Below, in pieces: positions 1 to 9,830 of a DNA stretch of 25,901 nucleotides (position 1 is the stretch's first letter; each line of letters starts with the position of its first letter). This DNA comes from Dimargaris cristalligena. Taxonomy: Eukaryota > Kickxellomycota > Dimargaritomycetes > Dimargaritales > Dimargaritaceae. A program made the translations under genes and the position numbers. The stretch is taken from contig JANBQC010000405.1 in NCBI GenBank assembly GCA_027576995.1, positions 1 to 25,901 of the forward strand, read 5' to 3'. The notes under the pieces are model-generated. The model saw only the letters and a program-made list of their open reading frames with translations. It made no database searches and had not been told where the DNA came from.

Positions 1-1869
1 GCTATTTTGAAGCAAATAAGACAATAGTGGTAATCAACAGAGGGCAGTTGAGCCCGGGACGGGGCCTAGCACGGCGGAACAGGTCGGAGGAGCGTCTATG
101 CGGATGAACGGTGCAGAGCAGCGGACTTGGGAAAATAGGAAGTGTGTACTTTAAACGAAGCAACGAAGCCGGCGGTCAAACACAAGCAAAACGAAGCATT
201 CCCTAGGTGGAATGAGAGAGACCAAGGCTGGGGCGGAATAGGGGAAAGAAGGTTCGGATGGTATGGGTAGGTAAGTAGGTAGAGTACTACTAATCCAAGA
301 GAGCTGCTCTCCTCTGCCTGGAAGATACCAACGACCTGCGCATATCCTCTCTCTCGTAAGGCCTGCACGAGGGGATAAATCAACCATGACATGTTTCCCC
401 ACGCTGTGAAGCCATGTCAGTCCAAGCCCCCGCGGCGTCGTCGGCCCGGCTGGGGAATGAACGGTGTATACTACTTAAGAAGGCGTGTGTGTGTAATCGC
501 GCCTCGCCATTCTCAAAAATGCGGCTCTAAGCCCTCTCCCCGCACCCTATACTCGGCATAGAACAGCACCCTCGTGTCGCGCAGTACGGCCGGCGGATCC
601 TGTCGCCCCCCCTGACGAACGGGTCTCGTCAGTCACTCTGGCGCTCTCCCATACTAGAGAGACCCCCCCTCCTACTAACGCCCACTCTGCATCCCTCTCA
701 TAGAGTGTCGTGTGTGAGTGTGTGGCCAACTGAAAAACCCAACTGGAATTAAGGCCAGATTCAGTCGCTCATTCCTAACCCACTGTGGACCCCTGAAACT
801 ATCCGTGTCGTTGGATGAGACTGCCGGACTGCGCTGGGCCAGTCAACCGCTGGCGAAACGAAGAGAGAAACCGTTGGCTCCGTCGCAGCTCTCAGACCTA
901 AACCAACGGGATAATGATGCTAAAATCGGGGGAATGCCCTTGCCGAACAGTTGCTTAGCCAGCCCTACCCCACCCGTCTATATCACCTTGCCGATCTTCT
1001 GGCCTTAACCTTGTCATCTTTGAAGTGTCGATCCGCCGCCCTATTTTTAACTAGAAGTCGTCCCATTCCTCTACTTCGACAATTACCATAGTCTGGGAAA
1101 TATCAACGCCAGAAAACGTTCAAGAAGTATAGCGCAGCTAAGATGAATGTGGGCCATGGAGGGTGGCTGAATAACGCCCACGTAAGTCAAGGCAGCGGGT
1201 AAAAATGATGAACCTTGTGTTAAGGCAGTATAGTGATGGCCCTGCGTCGACTTTGACGAGCAGCACAAATCGACCATATTTGCAGAATGCCGTCGGTACA
1301 TCCACTGGTTTTATAACATATAAGCAGCCGATCGAAATGAATTAACCCGATTCGACCGAATGGCACGCAGGCAAGTAAGTTCCTTTCCTAAGTCCTATTG
1401 TTCTATTGTGACTTTACTTGTCCAATAAATGGCGCTAAAAAATATACGTAGAATGAAGAATGTACGCGGTCAATCCCCGCAATGAAGTACTATCGCTGAG
1501 TTTATTTAAAGAACAACGCATCTGCGAAATAGACAAGGCCGAAAATCCTTGATAGTATATTAATATATATACTGTATACTGTGTACAATGCGGCCTTAAT
1601 TTAAACTCGTCAACCAGTAACTCAGCACTCTTCCCAGTCACATTAATATATTTCTAAATATCCGGGAAATAGGAAGAAACAGGCTGCCCACAGATGAATT
1701 TCCAACCTAATATTCTCAATGGAAAGTATGCTTCCGGGTTCCCCAGCACCTGGCTGTCTTGGCATGAAGAGGTGCATTATCAAGGTGGTTTTATAGTATA
1801 TAATGTATTCACAAATAGGCCTGTAGCGAATGGAGGGCCCACAACATATAAATGATAGATGCCTATCCC
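1..1869. other. Gene-poor left flank
   Basis: No convincing gene is seen in this stretch. The short open frames have biased composition, no recognisable motif and no supporting splice pattern. A minus-strand frame ending near position 96 and a plus-strand frame at 718-1008 are the longest, and neither resembles a known family. The region contains GT-rich microsatellites (about 486-496 and 706-724) and an AT-rich patch with alternating TA around 1555-1587. It probably contains the 3' end of the ZZ/EF-hand gene's transcript on its right side and the flank of a gene outside the window on its left. Confidence 0.6.
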
Positions 1870-4125
1870 CTAGAAAGGGCAGGCAATCACGTCAAGCCAT
1901 AGTACCAGCCGTTTTTCCCGATTGCAGTACTTCACGAATTCTTCGTAGGCGATGTGGTTCTTGCGTTTAGGGCGAATGTTGTTAAAAGTTTCGTCCACCA
2001 ATTGTTCAATGGCGCTATGGTTGAGCGATTCCATAATCGGCCAGTGGGCGTTAGCCTGGTTGTAGTCAGCTTCATAGGCTAGGGGGTCCGTCGCCGAGGC
2101 AGGAGTGGTAGTGGAGGTGGGGACTACCTGCGGGGGTTGGGGCCGCCCGAAGCGGGGGCTATTTAATTCGTCAGCCACATCTTCCACGTCGGTGGAATGC
2201 CGGAGGTGTTCCAGATGGGGGGGTATAGCCACGCTATAGGCCGCGGACATGGGCTGGCCCGGGAGGATTCGGGAGCTGTCGAGGGCGTTTTGATCCATAG
2301 ATATGATCACGTCGCGTAGAGTGGTGATGTGGACATCGAGAAAGGACTCGAAAATCTTGGTCAAATCACTTCTTCCGATATAGTTGTCGCCATCGATATC
2401 GTAGCATTTGAATATCACTAGAATGTTCAGTGGTCCATGGAAAACGAGTTATACACAGGGTGAGCATACATAGTTTCGGATTAGTCCCGCATCAACAAGC
2501 GGGTTAGTCAATAGTCGGGTATTAACTAAGGGGGGGGGGTCGATTCACCAATTTGCGGTGTACATGCCAATGATACAGGCCAGTTAGAATCTAATACCTA
2601 GCGGTGCTTAATCAGGGAAGGTGGGTGGTGACTTACATGGAAGGCGTTCCGGAACAGGGGCCTTAGTTCCGAAGTAAACGGCATAGGCCATTTCCTCAAA
2701 TGAAAGCAGGCCGTCCTGGTCCCGGTCATAAAGTTGGAAAATGCGTTTGGTAATCAAGGGCCGTCCAACCACACAGGGACCGAGGCATTTGTAGTAGGTG
2801 TCCTCGTCGATGGCCTCCAAATCACCATGGTCAGTCGCCAAGAGCTTAAACTGTTCATACAGGGCATCGACTTCGTATTTGTTCACTATAAAGTGGGCAT
2901 GGTGAGTCCCGAGTTGCAAAGGAAGTGTAATTGAAAGCAGGTGAAATCATTAATTGGTATTAACATAGCCTTTAGAAATCCGACGCTCGAACGAGAATTC
3001 TTCGAAAATATCAGCCACGCGACAGTCTATCGACAATAGTGCAATCCAGTACTTACTTTTGGTCAGATTTTGTACATATTGAATTTCCAACCAGGTCAGC
3101 ACACGCTGTCCGGTTAATTTCCCTAACGGAGGATTGCGGATAATCGGTGTGATTGGGTGCGAAGACGAGTAGACGATGTGATTAGATAGGTAATTGGGGC
3201 AGGCCTGGTATATGATGGTGCTGTTACCGGACAGTTAGGAATACCAGGGGTGTTACTTTAGTTATTTAATTCCAATCGCACTTACCTGGATAAAAAGAGC
3301 TGCACAGCGGGGCCCGGGGCGAGGCCATGATGGGAATGGGGACACGGATTTTGATGAAAATATGGTGGGGAAAATGGGTATTCTCGCACTCGCAATTCTC
3401 GCATAAGTCAAAGTCGGGGCAGTTGGTACACCGGTAGCGGATGCCACAAATGGGGGAGGTTTGGCAGTGATTGCAGGTAATGCCCCGGTGAACATAGGCC
3501 TCTATGGTTTCAGGGGTAGACCGAATGGGAGCCGTCGGCAAAGAAGAGTATAAAGGGGTTAGTCAAACATATATAAAAAATACCGGTTGAATATCACCGA
3601 GCCACCGGTACCATAAAGGTATGGCCTACTGAACTATAGGTAGGTATATGTATAGGGGAAATAGAACCTACCTCGGCGTCGCTGGTCGTCCGCGATGGCC
3701 CGTAAGAATTTTAATATGTGTCGATCCTCAGCTGGATCTAGGGGTTGCTCCCAGTCGTTGCCCGTACTCCCCCCGCCTTGCCCCCCACTGCTACCGTCGC
3801 CACCGTTGGTAGTAGTAGTGACAGCGATGCTGGAGCCGCGGGTTTGCCTTGACCGGGGCTGGGTATTCCGACTGGGTCTGCGAATGTGGGAGGCCCGCTG
3901 TAACGCTGGGGGGCGGGGTTGGTTGGCTGCCTCTAGGTCCGGGTCTGGGGCTGGGACGGATACTGGGTCTGGGTCGGGGCCTAGGTCTAGGTCTAGGGGG
4001 TCCGACTCCGCTACCGAATGTCGAGCCCGACGGCCCCACCTTTCGGTGGACCAGCTGGCGAAGAGGCAGTAGGTGGCCAGAGCGAGGCAGGCCACTGTGA
4101 ATGAGTCTTTCAGGATGGTCGACAT
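1870..4125 (-). CDS. Membrane-anchored ZZ-finger and EF-hand protein, five exons
   Basis: Spliced gene, complement(join(1870..2417, 2637..2885, 3057..3122, 3286..3501, 3672..4125)); 1533 nt, 510 residues, frame kept across all four introns. Residues 8-25 form one hydrophobic N-terminal segment, so a signal anchor is likely. A linker rich in Asp-Pro, Ser and Gly follows. A ZZ zinc finger spans about 152-200, with pairs C161/C164, C176/C179 and C185/C188 and closing His near 194-198. A short YPGK junction leads to two EF-hand loops, D299-E310 (DRDQDGLLSFEE) and D335-D346 (DIDGDNYIGRSD), both with acidic residues at positions 1, 3 and 5. A degenerate EF-like segment lies near the C terminus. Donors are GTAGGT or GTAAGT and acceptors are TAG. 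The family is found in fungi as uncharacterised ZZ/EF-hand proteins. A calcium-responsive scaffold at a membrane is an inference, with no enzyme domain seen. Confidence 0.85.
2530..2539. repeat. G10 homopolymer in an intron
   Basis: Ten consecutive G on the plus strand (C on the coding strand) inside the last intron of the ZZ/EF-hand gene (2418-2636). It is a slippage-prone tract and may differ between reads or isolates. It has no coding effect. Confidence 0.9.
3935..4005 (-). repeat. Imperfect minisatellite coding an Asp-Pro-rich stretch
   Basis: On the plus strand GGGTCTGGG and CTAGGTCTAGGT-like units repeat imperfectly. On the coding (minus) strand they give an alternating acidic/proline/leucine stretch (DLDLGPDPDPVSVPAPDPD) between the membrane segment and the ZZ finger. 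It is probably a disordered spacer whose length can vary. Confidence 0.7.
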
Positions 4126-4976
4126 GAGGGGTCCACTATATTGAGGGGAATGGTGGGGTGCACGATGGGGAATAGCCGCCGGCTGTTGGGGCGGTCAGCG
4201 ATACCTAATGCGATTTAGGGTAAGCTTGGTAAAGACAAATGGTGGTTAGGATAGCTAAGAGGAGGCGGAAGTTGTATAACTGGAATTAGGAAGAAATGGT
4301 ACAAAGGAAGAGTGAAGCAAGAGTACCCTTATGCTCGGGTGGACAGCCGAAGCCAGTGAGAAATAATGAACTTGGCATAGCCTTACTATAGAGGCAAGGT
4401 GGTCAAGTGGCCCAACCAGCCCCCAGGGCTTCAATATTTAGACAATGTTTGGGGCTTAGGTACATCACATTGTTCACTTTGGTTATCAGTTCCGGCTACT
4501 GCAGACCAAGAGTGTATAGCATTAGTATTTAAAGTATACGAGCTGCGCCCATTAGCCCAGTCCTGCCTGGGTATCCAAGTGTACAAAGACCCATAAATAA
4601 TTAATACCCTCGACCAAAGTAGCAGCCATTAAAGTATTGCATATCTTGGGTTGCTACCAGATTATACCCAACCTCGCATTACATTGAGCCAATTATCCGT
4701 ATATAAATTTAAACGCAATTTTTTATATTGACCGAGCTATGCAACCCGATGGGGCTCAGATCTCATTTTTCTCGGAGGAACTGACATATCTAATATCGCC
4801 TACCAATAAAGCAGATCACCATTCTGGTATTTAGGCCCATTAAATTCCACTATTTGATGGCGAGTAATGTCAGCCTTTCTAGATAGACATACCCGTGGTA
4901 CTCACCAGGTCACTACTTCTCTCACCTAATATAGCGGGGGTCATTGGTACTTTAAAAATAAAACATATGAGGCAAA
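4126..4976. other. Intergenic: promoter of the ZZ/EF-hand gene and 3' flank of the Cys-rich gene
   Basis: No gene is seen in these 851 bases. On the minus strand a weak TATA-like sequence (CAATATAG) lies about 15-20 bases upstream of the ZZ/EF-hand start codon, and no other core promoter element stands out. The rest is AT-rich near 4640-4760 and 4920-4976. A 66-residue plus-strand frame at 4399-4596 has no protein-like features. Confidence 0.55.
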
Positions 4977-5384
4977 TTAACTATCACGACAATTGGTCGT
5001 TACCAAACAGCAGAATAGGGCGGCCAGAATGCCTCCCTCACAGCAATTGTCGGTGCAGCAATTAACGCAACAATGCAGACAAGGGTCGTCGTCATCCCGT
5101 TTATGCAGACGAGGGCCATCGGCCGAGCCTTTGGCACCGAGGGATGCTTTTTCGTAACGGGCCAGATTTTGGAGGAAGAGATCGTTGGTGTCGGTAGGGC
5201 GTGCCTCGGGTGATAATTCCCGGTAGTACCGGTGCGCTACTTGTTGGACGGACGAAGCACCATGTTCTTGCACTAAATGGTGTAGTTGCTGGTAGTGGAC
5301 GTTCTGGGATATGTTCTGGCAGTAGTCGGTCCCGGCCTGGACCGTGGTGAGAGCGAAAAGGAAACTGGGGGCAACGAAGCGCAT
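4977..5384 (-). CDS. Small secreted cysteine-rich protein with a Kex2-like site
   Basis: Single-exon gene for 135 residues; family not recognised. The start at 5384 is chosen because it begins directly with a signal peptide (MRFVAPSFLFALTTVQA, cleavage expected after Ala17). The frame stays open upstream, but that part reads as leader sequence. Residues 18-94 are polar and Gln/His-rich, with one cysteine (C22) and one N-glycosylation sequon (N24-I-S). A dibasic Lys95-Arg96 is followed by an acidic DDDD and then a 39-residue tail holding ten cysteines: C102, C105/C106, C109/C110, C114/C115, C125/C126 and C132. The middle of the tail (GGILAALFCCLV) is hydrophobic. Two readings are possible. One is a pro-protein processed by Kex2 to release a disulphide-rich peptide. 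The other is a CYSTM-like membrane-associated cysteine module. The gene has its own TATA-like promoter. Confidence 0.75.
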   Translation of the reverse strand: MRFVAPSFLFALTTVQAGTDYCQNISQNVHYQQLHHLVQEHGASSVQQVAHRYYRELSPEARPTDTNDLFLQNLARYEKASLGAKGSADGPRLHKRDDDDPCLHCCVNCCTDNCCEGGILAALFCCLVTTNCRDS

Positions 5385-5444
5385 CTTAAATGTTAGAACA
5401 GGTGAATTCTCGGGTAGAGAAAGCACTACAGGGATAAAGAGGGA

Positions 5445-5470
5445 ATATATATATATGTGTGTGTGTATAA
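5445..5470 (-). promoter_or_regulatory. TATA-like core promoter of the Cys-rich gene
   Basis: On the minus strand a TTTTATACACACA stretch runs into alternating TATATATATATA, 62-86 bases upstream of the chosen start codon at 5384. This places it at core-promoter distance and argues against using the upstream in-frame Met at 5477, which lies beyond it. The (TA)6 and (TG)n runs also form a compound microsatellite. Confidence 0.5.
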
Positions 5471-5477
5471 AAAGCAA

Positions 5478-6969
5478 TCAATCTAAAATGAAGACATAGA
5501 AACCAATGTGATAAATCAGTAGCTGTGTCTTCAAGTAGGTGATATCAAGCGCCTTTTATATTCGATAGAGTCCCCCCTCCTCAAGAACCCTCCCCAGCTT
5601 AAATACCAGAAAAACAAAGGCGATATGGGGTTATTGCATGGCTAGCCTAGTATTCAGCCCTAGTATATCCTCTTTTTAATAGCACCTTCCTTACCGCACT
5701 TCCGGCTGATTTTGGTACACCCCTAGCACATGGCTGGCCAGCCCCCCAATCACCCATTAACTATAAAGTGCTACAAAAGCCGCGTACTTGTATCTCGTTT
5801 ACCATTACATATTATATAGATACCTATCCTTGATGTGCAGCCCCGTATAAGAGAGACCCATAAGCATGCCTTTAGCCTTAAACTGTTTTACCGATTGGCG
5901 GTGGCCGGTACACGAAATGTTGTGTAAGGGAAACGTTGTCAACCATAATAATCGGATGCTCGTCCATGAGCGACATTAATTGGAATAATAAGTAGGCAGC
6001 GAAATTGGTTTAGCTGCGTATGCGGCAAACCCTGTTTTATACAGACAGGAGAATTGGAAAAAGTGTAAAACACCCGGTAGCCATCTCCCTCCCCATGCGG
6101 TGGCGTACGGTTTAGTACCTTGGGGCTACAGGTGAAAGGGGTGGCGGTGTGTCATACCCATTTACAGGTTTTAGCTCAATGGCATGGTCTATTTTTAATG
6201 ATAGTTTGCCGACACGGGAGAGGGGGAATATCCCGTATTCTGAGGGTTCCACAACCTTCAGCTGTTTTCAAATTATTGCCTGGCCCGTGTTTTCCTCCTA
6301 ATTACGCAGCTTCGCACACTTCGCTATGTATTGAATAATAGCCTATATCAGCCCCACCATTACTAAACTGTACTTGTGAGCGCTCATACATCTGCAGTTT
6401 TCTAACAAAGGAAATGAACGGCAATTTGGACTTCCTTCGCAATTTATAGGTGGTTCCTTAATTCTTGGAGGTATTCCTCGACTGCATCTCTGCAGATTAG
6501 ATTTTAACAACCACCAACCCCTAGCATTTTGTGAGGACCTAGTGGCCATTTTACATAATGGTTAAAGCTTACCATAAGCCATATACGATGGCTCCTATTT
6601 TAGCAATTGACCACCCCTTATTATCATATTGCAAAGTTTAACATTTCACTATACAACTCCATTAGGATGATTTTAGGAATTTTGAGTACTTTACACGTCT
6701 GGTTATAAGTTACAGAGAAAATATTGGTGGATGAGAACATACAATAGTATATAGTCATATAAATGGAAGACACTCTTTATCTTCCCAACCTTAGAGTTAC
6801 TTGGCGGGTATAGCAGGTCATAAAGCGACCGCGCCTTAAGACAAGGCAAAAAACCAAGGCCAGTTCGAGATGTAAATATAATAAAGGGGATGGGTACTAG
6901 GGTCGATAAATTAATCCCGGTTACGAAGTTATTTCACCTGGGATAGTAGGTGATAATTGAGAAGTTGGT
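5478..6969. other. AT-rich intergenic region between the Cys-rich gene and the fungalysin
   Basis: About 1.5 kb without a supportable gene. It should hold the upstream regulatory region of the Cys-rich gene and the 3' flank of the fungalysin. Small frames at 6120-6338 (plus) and 6343-6549 (minus) have no motif, no plausible splice sites and no codon pattern like the neighbouring genes. No RNA gene or transposon end was recognised. Confidence 0.55.
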
Positions 6970-9114
6970 TTACTCATCATCGGAAGGAGGGGAGGGAACG
7001 TCGTCACCACAGTCGCTAGGGGTCTTGAAACTGTCGGCACGGACACCGCCACCCCACGGGGTGTCGCCGCGGATGTTGGCATCCACACCGAGACCGCGCT
7101 TAGCAAAAGCCTTCCACAGGATACACTTATTTTGACCTCCAGTCAGAACGGTATCGGCTTGGATGATGGCGTCACGGGCATCCATGAAGCTAGGGCGGCA
7201 GGGTTGGAGGGCCAAACCATCGACAACCAGCTGCAGGGCCAGGGTGTTGCCGTGGTGAGGGGAAGCAGAGAACCAGTCTTCAGTGTAGCCATGCTTGTCC
7301 ACCAGGGCCCAGAAAACTTCGTAGAGAATCACGGCCCAGACCTCGCCCTTGGCATGCACGCCCCAATAGCCAGGCTTGTCCATGATCTTGTAGGTAGACG
7401 GGTTAACATCCAGGCTCGTCGAGTAGGGGTAACGGCGGATGCCCTCGCCGGCGTTGGCGTATTCACCCATGAAGAAAACCATGGTGTTGTTGTGGGCGGG
7501 ACGGGTACGCAAAATGGTGGCGAAGAAATCACCCCAACCCTCACCCATACCACCGGCCTCTCCCCATCCCAAACAGCCCGAGTTAGCCGGGCCACCAGTC
7601 AGGCGGGTGGAAATACCATGGGCGTACTCGTGGATAACAATCCCACTTTCCAGATCGCCGTCGCGGTTGGGATCGATGCCGTTCCACACGTACATGCGCA
7701 TCTTACCGTGGCGGCCATCAGGTGGGGTGGCGAAGTTGGCGTTATTGTAACCCGAACCGTCCTGAGCATTGGCAATCACTGCGTCGTTGCCCTTACCGCC
7801 GCGCTCGAAATTGTTCTCCTGGAAATTACCGGCCTTCTCCGTAAAACCATACTGGTAGAACAGGTCGTGAACCATGTTGTTGATGTAGAACAGGTTGGTC
7901 ACTGCGGCGTCCAGATAATCGCCCGGCTGTGACATCAGGTCGAGCGGGAAATCAAACTTGAGGGTTTCGCCACCATCGGGACGGCCCTTGTTCATCCACT
8001 CGTACATGCCGTCCAGGTTCTCCTGAGCATAGACATTGTTACCGCGAGTATCAGTGAATTTCTTACCATTACCTTGGTCGTGCCAGCCAAAGGGGGATGC
8101 CTTCTTGTCATGGGGGTCGGTAAGAAGAGTGCGGTTACCTTCCAATGGGTCGTTCACACCCAAGGGGTAGACGTTGTACTGGCTGTCAGCCACCCAATCG
8201 ATGAGGGACACGACCTTACCGGTGGTGGTAGAAACATGGGCGTGGAGCCAGTTTTCCTCCATCTCAATTTCCATATCCCAAACCTCTTCGAGCTCATTTT
8301 GCCCGTTCAGGATGTAGTGACGCCGGACGGGGACCTTGTTGTCCTGGGCGTGAGGCACGTTGGTCAGCACCGAGTAGGGTTCCTCGGTCAGAGAGTTGAC
8401 CTGCTCCAGGTGGATGTCATGGCCCTCGGGGAGGCTTTCGCCGATGTGCTCGAGGAGGTGACCAAAGGCCTTCTGGGGGGAAATGCGGGGATGGACCGAG
8501 TTGTGGTCAGCAAGGGGGTCGACTGCGGTAAGGAAAGAGTCGTCGGGGTGGGATTCGCTGCGCCACAGAGACAGGTCGCTGTTGACCGGATTGAAGCCGA
8601 AGATAACCTGGCTCAGAGCCCCGGCCTGGTTACGGAGATAGGACCAGAGATTCGTGGAGGATTTGGCAACCGGGGGTTGGGCCAAACTAGCCCCGGGTTG
8701 GAATGAACTGCCAACCGAGATAAGGTTACAGTCAGCGTCCAAATTGAGGTTCATGTCGGCGTTGACCACCTCGGCGCCGTTGTACAGCTGGCGGAGATAG
8801 ACATGGGTAACGCCGTTGTGTTCGGAGCGGTAGGAGTCCTTGACAATAAAGCCGTTTTCGGTCAGACCACCCTGTTCCATGGCGTGGCGCAAGGCGGAGT
8901 CCAAGCAGACACTCTGGCGGCTTCCCTTGGACGGAAGACGGTAGCTACGGAACTGGGAGGTCTCAGACTGAAATTGCACATACGAGCGCTGAGTAAGGTC
9001 CGGACCGAAGGGCTGGATGGCGCGACGGGAAGGAGCGTGGGCCGAGGCGGGGTTCGGAGAGCACGCCAACAGGGCAGCCAGCCCATAGGCGGAGAATAAG
9101 GACACGGAATACAT
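6970..9114 (-). CDS. Fungalysin, M36 extracellular zinc metalloprotease
   Basis: Uninterrupted 714-residue gene. Fungalysins are secreted endopeptidases that digest proteins such as collagen, elastin and keratin outside the cell. An N-terminal signal peptide (MYSVSLFSAYGLAALLACS..., end near Ala25) is followed by an FTP-type inhibitory propeptide over roughly residues 50-310. The M36 catalytic domain occupies about 330-700. The zinc site is complete: HEYAH gives His495, catalytic Glu496 and His499, and the downstream GGMGEGWGDFF supplies the third ligand, Glu525. Length and order match typical fungal members (about 630 residues) with a slightly longer N terminus. The C terminus ends in an acidic Pro/Ser/Asp tail (DDVPSPPSDDE). 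Nothing suggests inactivation. In fungi these proteases often serve nutrition or host/mycoparasitic interaction, but which applies here cannot be told. Confidence 0.96.
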   Translation of the reverse strand: MYSVSLFSAYGLAALLACSPNPASAHAPSRRAIQPFGPDLTQRSYVQFQSETSQFRSYRLPSKGSRQSVCLDSALRHAMEQGGLTENGFIVKDSYRSEHNGVTHVYLRQLYNGAEVVNADMNLNLDADCNLISVGSSFQPGASLAQPPVAKSSTNLWSYLRNQAGALSQVIFGFNPVNSDLSLWRSESHPDDSFLTAVDPLADHNSVHPRISPQKAFGHLLEHIGESLPEGHDIHLEQVNSLTEEPYSVLTNVPHAQDNKVPVRRHYILNGQNELEEVWDMEIEMEENWLHAHVSTTTGKVVSLIDWVADSQYNVYPLGVNDPLEGNRTLLTDPHDKKASPFGWHDQGNGKKFTDTRGNNVYAQENLDGMYEWMNKGRPDGGETLKFDFPLDLMSQPGDYLDAAVTNLFYINNMVHDLFYQYGFTEKAGNFQENNFERGGKGNDAVIANAQDGSGYNNANFATPPDGRHGKMRMYVWNGIDPNRDGDLESGIVIHEYAHGISTRLTGGPANSGCLGWGEAGGMGEGWGDFFATILRTRPAHNNTMVFFMGEYANAGEGIRRYPYSTSLDVNPSTYKIMDKPGYWGVHAKGEVWAVILYEVFWALVDKHGYTEDWFSASPHHGNTLALQLVVDGLALQPCRPSFMDARDAIIQADTVLTGGQNKCILWKAFAKRGLGVDANIRGDTPWGGGVRADSFKTPSDCGDDVPSPPSDDE

Positions 9115-9434
9115 GGGCAGTAGTAGTTTAAATGGGTGCCTGGGAAAATGAAAGTGTGGCTGGTGAGAGTAACAGGCCGAGTTTGAGCGAGCTAGGGGAA
9201 TATTGGGTAATAATTAATTGAAGGTGGAAGGTAAACTTGCGGGAAAGTCACCAAAAATAAACGCGGTAGAGACCAGCTAAAGGCGTAGTTGTTGTAAAGG
9301 GGGGGTGGGATTGCAAGTGCGTGGTATCGTATTGAAGGGTAGTGGGTGGTATTTATAAAGCAAATGGCAAGATATATGCAATATGCTGGTTATGACGAGC
9401 TGGCGAAAAGCGGGGCACTGGGGTTGACGGTCAA
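9115..9434 (-). promoter_or_regulatory. Proximal upstream region of the fungalysin, with TATA element
   Basis: On the minus strand TATAAATA is found at 9350-9357, 236 bases upstream of the start codon. A second identical TATAAATA lies at 9823-9830. Either could be the core promoter. The more distal one would give a long pyrimidine-rich leader. No specific activator site was recognised. Confidence 0.4.
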
Positions 9435-9800
9435 GTATGGAGAAGGGACGGGGTTGGTGAAATGAGAGGGGCAGCAGATAATATAAATATGTCGGTAGGG
9501 GAGATGGAGAAGGTTTAGAATAAGGGGGATAGGCGTGATAATGAAAACAAGAATAAGAAAGTGGGAAGTAGTAATACAGCAGGGTAAGGCGAACAAGGGT
9601 AAACGTAATATACACACCCCGAGAACGGGTGGAATAGCGCGTGACAGCGGCGGCCCGATACAAGACAAGGAGAGGCGGGAAAGGTGGAAAGGGGGGATAG
9701 AAGATTCGAAAGAAATAATAGGGTAGGGTAGAAGATAATAGTAGCGGGTGGAATTGGGAGAACAAGGGGGAACAAGAGGGGCGAGGGGATAGGCACCTGG
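9435..9800. other. Strongly purine-biased tract upstream of the fungalysin
   Basis: By eye the plus strand is largely G and A for about 360 bases, including AGGCGGGAAAGGTGGAAAGG and several GGGTAGGGTAG-like pieces. The fungalysin coding strand is therefore pyrimidine-rich here. Long CT-rich stretches next to TATA boxes are common in promoters of strongly expressed fungal genes. The minus-strand open frames over this tract are low-complexity Leu/Pro/Ser/Tyr products of the bias and are not called as genes. Confidence 0.6.
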
Positions 9801-9830
9801 CCGGGGACTGGCGGGGCCGCGATATTTATA

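Noticed and set aside
96..402. Two overlapping minus-strand frames at the left end
   Set aside because: Both are short, neither shows a family motif, and I could not place convincing splice sites to extend them.
3695..4100. Plus-strand frames opposite the first exon of the ZZ/EF-hand gene
   Set aside because: Gly/Arg/Leu-rich products of the Asp-Pro minisatellite read on the wrong strand.
7132..8706. Long open frames antisense to the fungalysin (266 and 210 residues)
   Set aside because: They lie exactly opposite a well-supported protease gene, have no motifs, and arise from its GC-rich third codon positions.
9700..9735. GGGTAGGGTAG as a possible telomere-like repeat
   Set aside because: Only two partial units within a general purine-rich tract, and they do not match TTAGGG.
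9277..9796. Minus-strand frames rich in Leu, Pro, Ser and Tyr (up to 162 residues)
   Set aside because: Pure composition effect of the pyrimidine-rich strand, with no conserved feature; three overlapping frames are all open.
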